A DNA stretch of 6,045 nt from the NCBI GenBank assembly GCA_034680345.1, contig JAXISZ010000022.1:1-6045 (forward strand), read 5' to 3'. This stretch comes from SXZD01 sp034680345 (GTDB lineage: Bacteria; Pseudomonadota; Gammaproteobacteria; Burkholderiales; Burkholderiaceae_B). The translations under genes and the position numbers were made by a program. The stretch's first letter is position 1. Every line of letters starts with the position of its first letter. This document shows, piece after piece, positions 4,976-6,045 of the stretch. The notes under the pieces were generated by a model. It did not search any database and was not told where the DNA came from. It saw nothing but the letters and a program-made list of their open reading frames with translations.

Positions 4976-5623
4976 TGCCCATACCAAACAAAATTTAAAA
5001 TAATTTTTCTTAAAATTAGAGCGTTTATTTTTTTTTGCTTTGTACTTTTCATCGCGCTTTTGGTTTTTCGTTTAAACAATCTTCTGAATGAAGGCAGAAT
5101 TATTGATTTATGTCCTGCAGGCCAAACATTGAGTCCGCAAGATCGATTGTTCTGTCGATGGATTATTCCGGCGAAGTATTTTGTTCGCCAAATAGGTGAT
5201 GATAGATACCACCCTAAATCTTTCGAGGTCAGAGTGCCTTGGTCGGATATTGATCCAGATTTTTCGATAGGCACCGCTAAGAGGGTGTCGTTTCAGTTTT
5301 GGCCAGAAGGTATTCAGCACCATCCTGCTTTACGCTACAAAAATATGGGCAAAGCTTGGTCAGATAACAACGGCATTTTATGGCTGAAAGATACTGCTCT
5401 TTTTTTTAAAGGCTTCGATGAAACTGAGGTCTATGTAGATTTGAGTTTCTATGTGTCGGGATCAGTGATACGTATTTATCGTCCACTGGGGGATGGAACG
5501 ATGTATTGGATAGTCCCTTTGCCTGCTAAGTTTGAGTCCAAGGAAGCTAAATTGAACTATCTGAAGAATAACATTGATGCGATTGACCGAAAGTTGATGG
5601 AATTTGTCAGCCAGTGGCACTAA
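4970..5623 (+). CDS. Unrecognised membrane-anchored protein of 217 residues
   Basis: An intact frame with one hydrophobic segment (about 11-33) behind a basic N-terminus (K8, K10, K15, R17), followed by a soluble domain rich in aromatic residues and beta-type strands, so probably an anchored periplasmic protein. C48 and C62 could form a disulfide. A predicted helix with basic and acidic residues closes the protein (189-213). I do not recognise the family. The ATG at 4970 is the only start before the membrane segment, but it has no Shine-Dalgarno, and the nearest promoter-like pair (TTGCAA 4936-4941, TATAAA 4960-4965) would start transcription at the ATG itself. The start codon overlaps the transposase remnant on the other strand, so the original upstream region may have been replaced. 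Length and sustained coding character argue it is real; expression is uncertain. Confidence 0.7.
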   Translation: MNCPYQTKFKIIFLKIRAFIFFCFVLFIALLVFRLNNLLNEGRIIDLCPAGQTLSPQDRLFCRWIIPAKYFVRQIGDDRYHPKSFEVRVPWSDIDPDFSIGTAKRVSFQFWPEGIQHHPALRYKNMGKAWSDNNGILWLKDTALFFKGFDETEVYVDLSFYVSGSVIRIYRPLGDGTMYWIVPLPAKFESKEAKLNYLKNNIDAIDRKLMEFVSQWH

Positions 5624-5652
5624 TACTTATTAATTTGTGTCAGTCTATTTTA

Positions 5653-5673
5653 AACTTTTAAAAAGTTATTTTT
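5653..5673 (+). terminator. AT-rich hairpin with T-run after the 217-residue protein gene
   Basis: AACTTTT (5653-5659) and AAAAGTT (5661-5667) are perfect 7-bp arms around one A, followed by five T. The stem has only one GC pair and almost no loop, so as RNA at least one or two inner pairs would open and it would be weak. It may equally be a protein-binding dyad. Confidence 0.3.
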
Positions 5674-5763
5674 ATGGCTATAAAGTATTGCATTGAGCAA
5701 ATGAATAAACAACAGTAAGCCCCCAGCCATCACACCTTGCAAATTTTTTAAATTGATTTTTGA

Positions 5764-5833
5764 CTTCAAAAGCGCGCACCACCCAATTACCAATCAGTAA
5801 TTAGGTGATAAAAATTTTTGATGACTTTTGAAG
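5764..5833. repeat. Nested inverted repeats inside the IS66 end
   Basis: An inner hairpin pairs CACC (5780-5783) with GGTG (5804-5807) and AATTAC (5785-5790) with GTAATT (5797-5802) around CAATCA, with one C/A mismatch. Perfect 9-bp arms CTTCAAAAG (5764-5772) and CTTTTGAAG (5825-5833) enclose it. It lies between the transposase stop and the element tip, so it may end the transposase transcript or form part of the transposon end structure. Confidence 0.55.
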
Positions 5834-5856
5834 CTGCGTTGATAACCGCAAGCACT

Positions 5857-6045
5857 TCACACAGTGATGGTGTTTGCAGGCTGCCACCGATGTGGCAATA
5901 ATTCCTCAATTTTGCTGTAAGGATGTGTAGGTAACTTTTTCATCACGTCTTTTAAATAGGCGTAAGGATCTAGGCCATTGATTTTGGCCGATTGCAACAA
6001 ACTCATGATAGCCGCTGCCCTTTGCCCAGAGCGCAAACTACCGTA
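5857..6045 (-). CDS. tnpC: IS66-family transposase, C-terminal 62 residues
   Basis: The minus strand enters the window in frame and reads YGSLRSGQRAAAIMSLLQSA, then KINGLDPYAYLKDVMKKLPT, and ends with a stop at 5859-5857. GxRAAAIxSLxxSxKxNGxDPYAYLxDVxxxLP and the later ELLPHRW are the hallmark C-terminal block of IS66 DDE transposases. After PHRW it has a short tail, QPANTITV. The catalytic residues, and the accessory tnpA and tnpB genes usual in IS66, would lie to the right. No lesion is seen in this part, so the element may be intact. Confidence 0.9.
   Translation of the reverse strand, partial: YGSLRSGQRAAAIMSLLQSAKINGLDPYAYLKDVMKKLPTHPYSKIEELLPHRWQPANTITV

Larger units (their letters stand above)
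5715..6045 (-). mobile_element. IS66-family insertion sequence, 3' end (runs off the right edge)
   Basis: The element boundary is placed at 5715, where the sequence reads GTAAGCCCCCAGCC; IS66-family inverted repeats characteristically begin GTAA. Inside it lie about 140 noncoding bases and then the C-terminus of an IS66 transposase on the minus strand. IS66 elements make 8-bp target duplications, so AAACAACA (5707-5714) would be one copy. The other end is outside the window, so neither repeat nor duplication can be confirmed. Confidence 0.72.

Noticed and set aside
4954..5323. Minus-strand frames opposite the start of the 217-residue protein gene
   Set aside because: No ribosome site or family resemblance; the sense frame is longer and has a coherent anchor-plus-domain layout.

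Overview
The window looks like an accessory stretch of a moderately AT-rich Gram-negative chromosome, most likely a betaproteobacterium. This inference rests on the style of the PII and ammonium-channel proteins, a TorF/Gcw_chp-type outer-membrane protein next to glnK-amtB, and sigma-54/NtrC-like sites. I cannot name the genus.

Layout, left to right. 1-143 is the terminal part of an IS21-family element running off the left edge, with the first codons of istA on the minus strand. 144-597 holds a hairpin and a decayed gene that ended in a cyclic-nucleotide-binding domain (an in-frame stop and two frame changes). 598-731 is a leader for a predicted five-helix membrane protein with a histidine-rich tail (732-1250). 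1251-1629 has no large gene but is rich in dyads: two GCAC-N7-GTGC sites of NtrC type, a 17-nt perfect palindrome, a hairpin and a good GG-N10-GC sigma-54 promoter. It also carries a tiny minus-strand ORF with a perfect Shine-Dalgarno. 1630-4505 is the core: a TorF-family porin-like protein, a terminator and weaker sigma-54 candidate, then glnK (PII) and amtB. After a UUCG terminator, 4681-4975 is a dead IS481-like transposase fragment on the minus strand. 4970-5623 encodes an unrecognised membrane-anchored protein. From 5715 to the right edge lies the end of an IS66-family element with the C-terminus of its transposase.

The three central genes make a nitrogen-scavenging set. Inferred from their families: the porin-like protein may admit small solutes through the outer membrane, AmtB conducts ammonium/ammonia across the inner membrane, and GlnK reads 2-oxoglutarate/ATP/ADP and plugs AmtB when nitrogen is plentiful. 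The promoter sites suggest the set is switched on by NtrC and sigma-54 under nitrogen limitation.

I found no CRISPR array, tRNA, rRNA or convincing new defence system. The points most worth a second look are the dyad-rich control region with its antisense mini-ORF, the long N-terminal extension of AmtB, a possible transposase-silencing hairpin at the IS21 end, two pseudogenes both broken by one extra A in an A7 run, and the orphan gene whose start abuts transposon debris.
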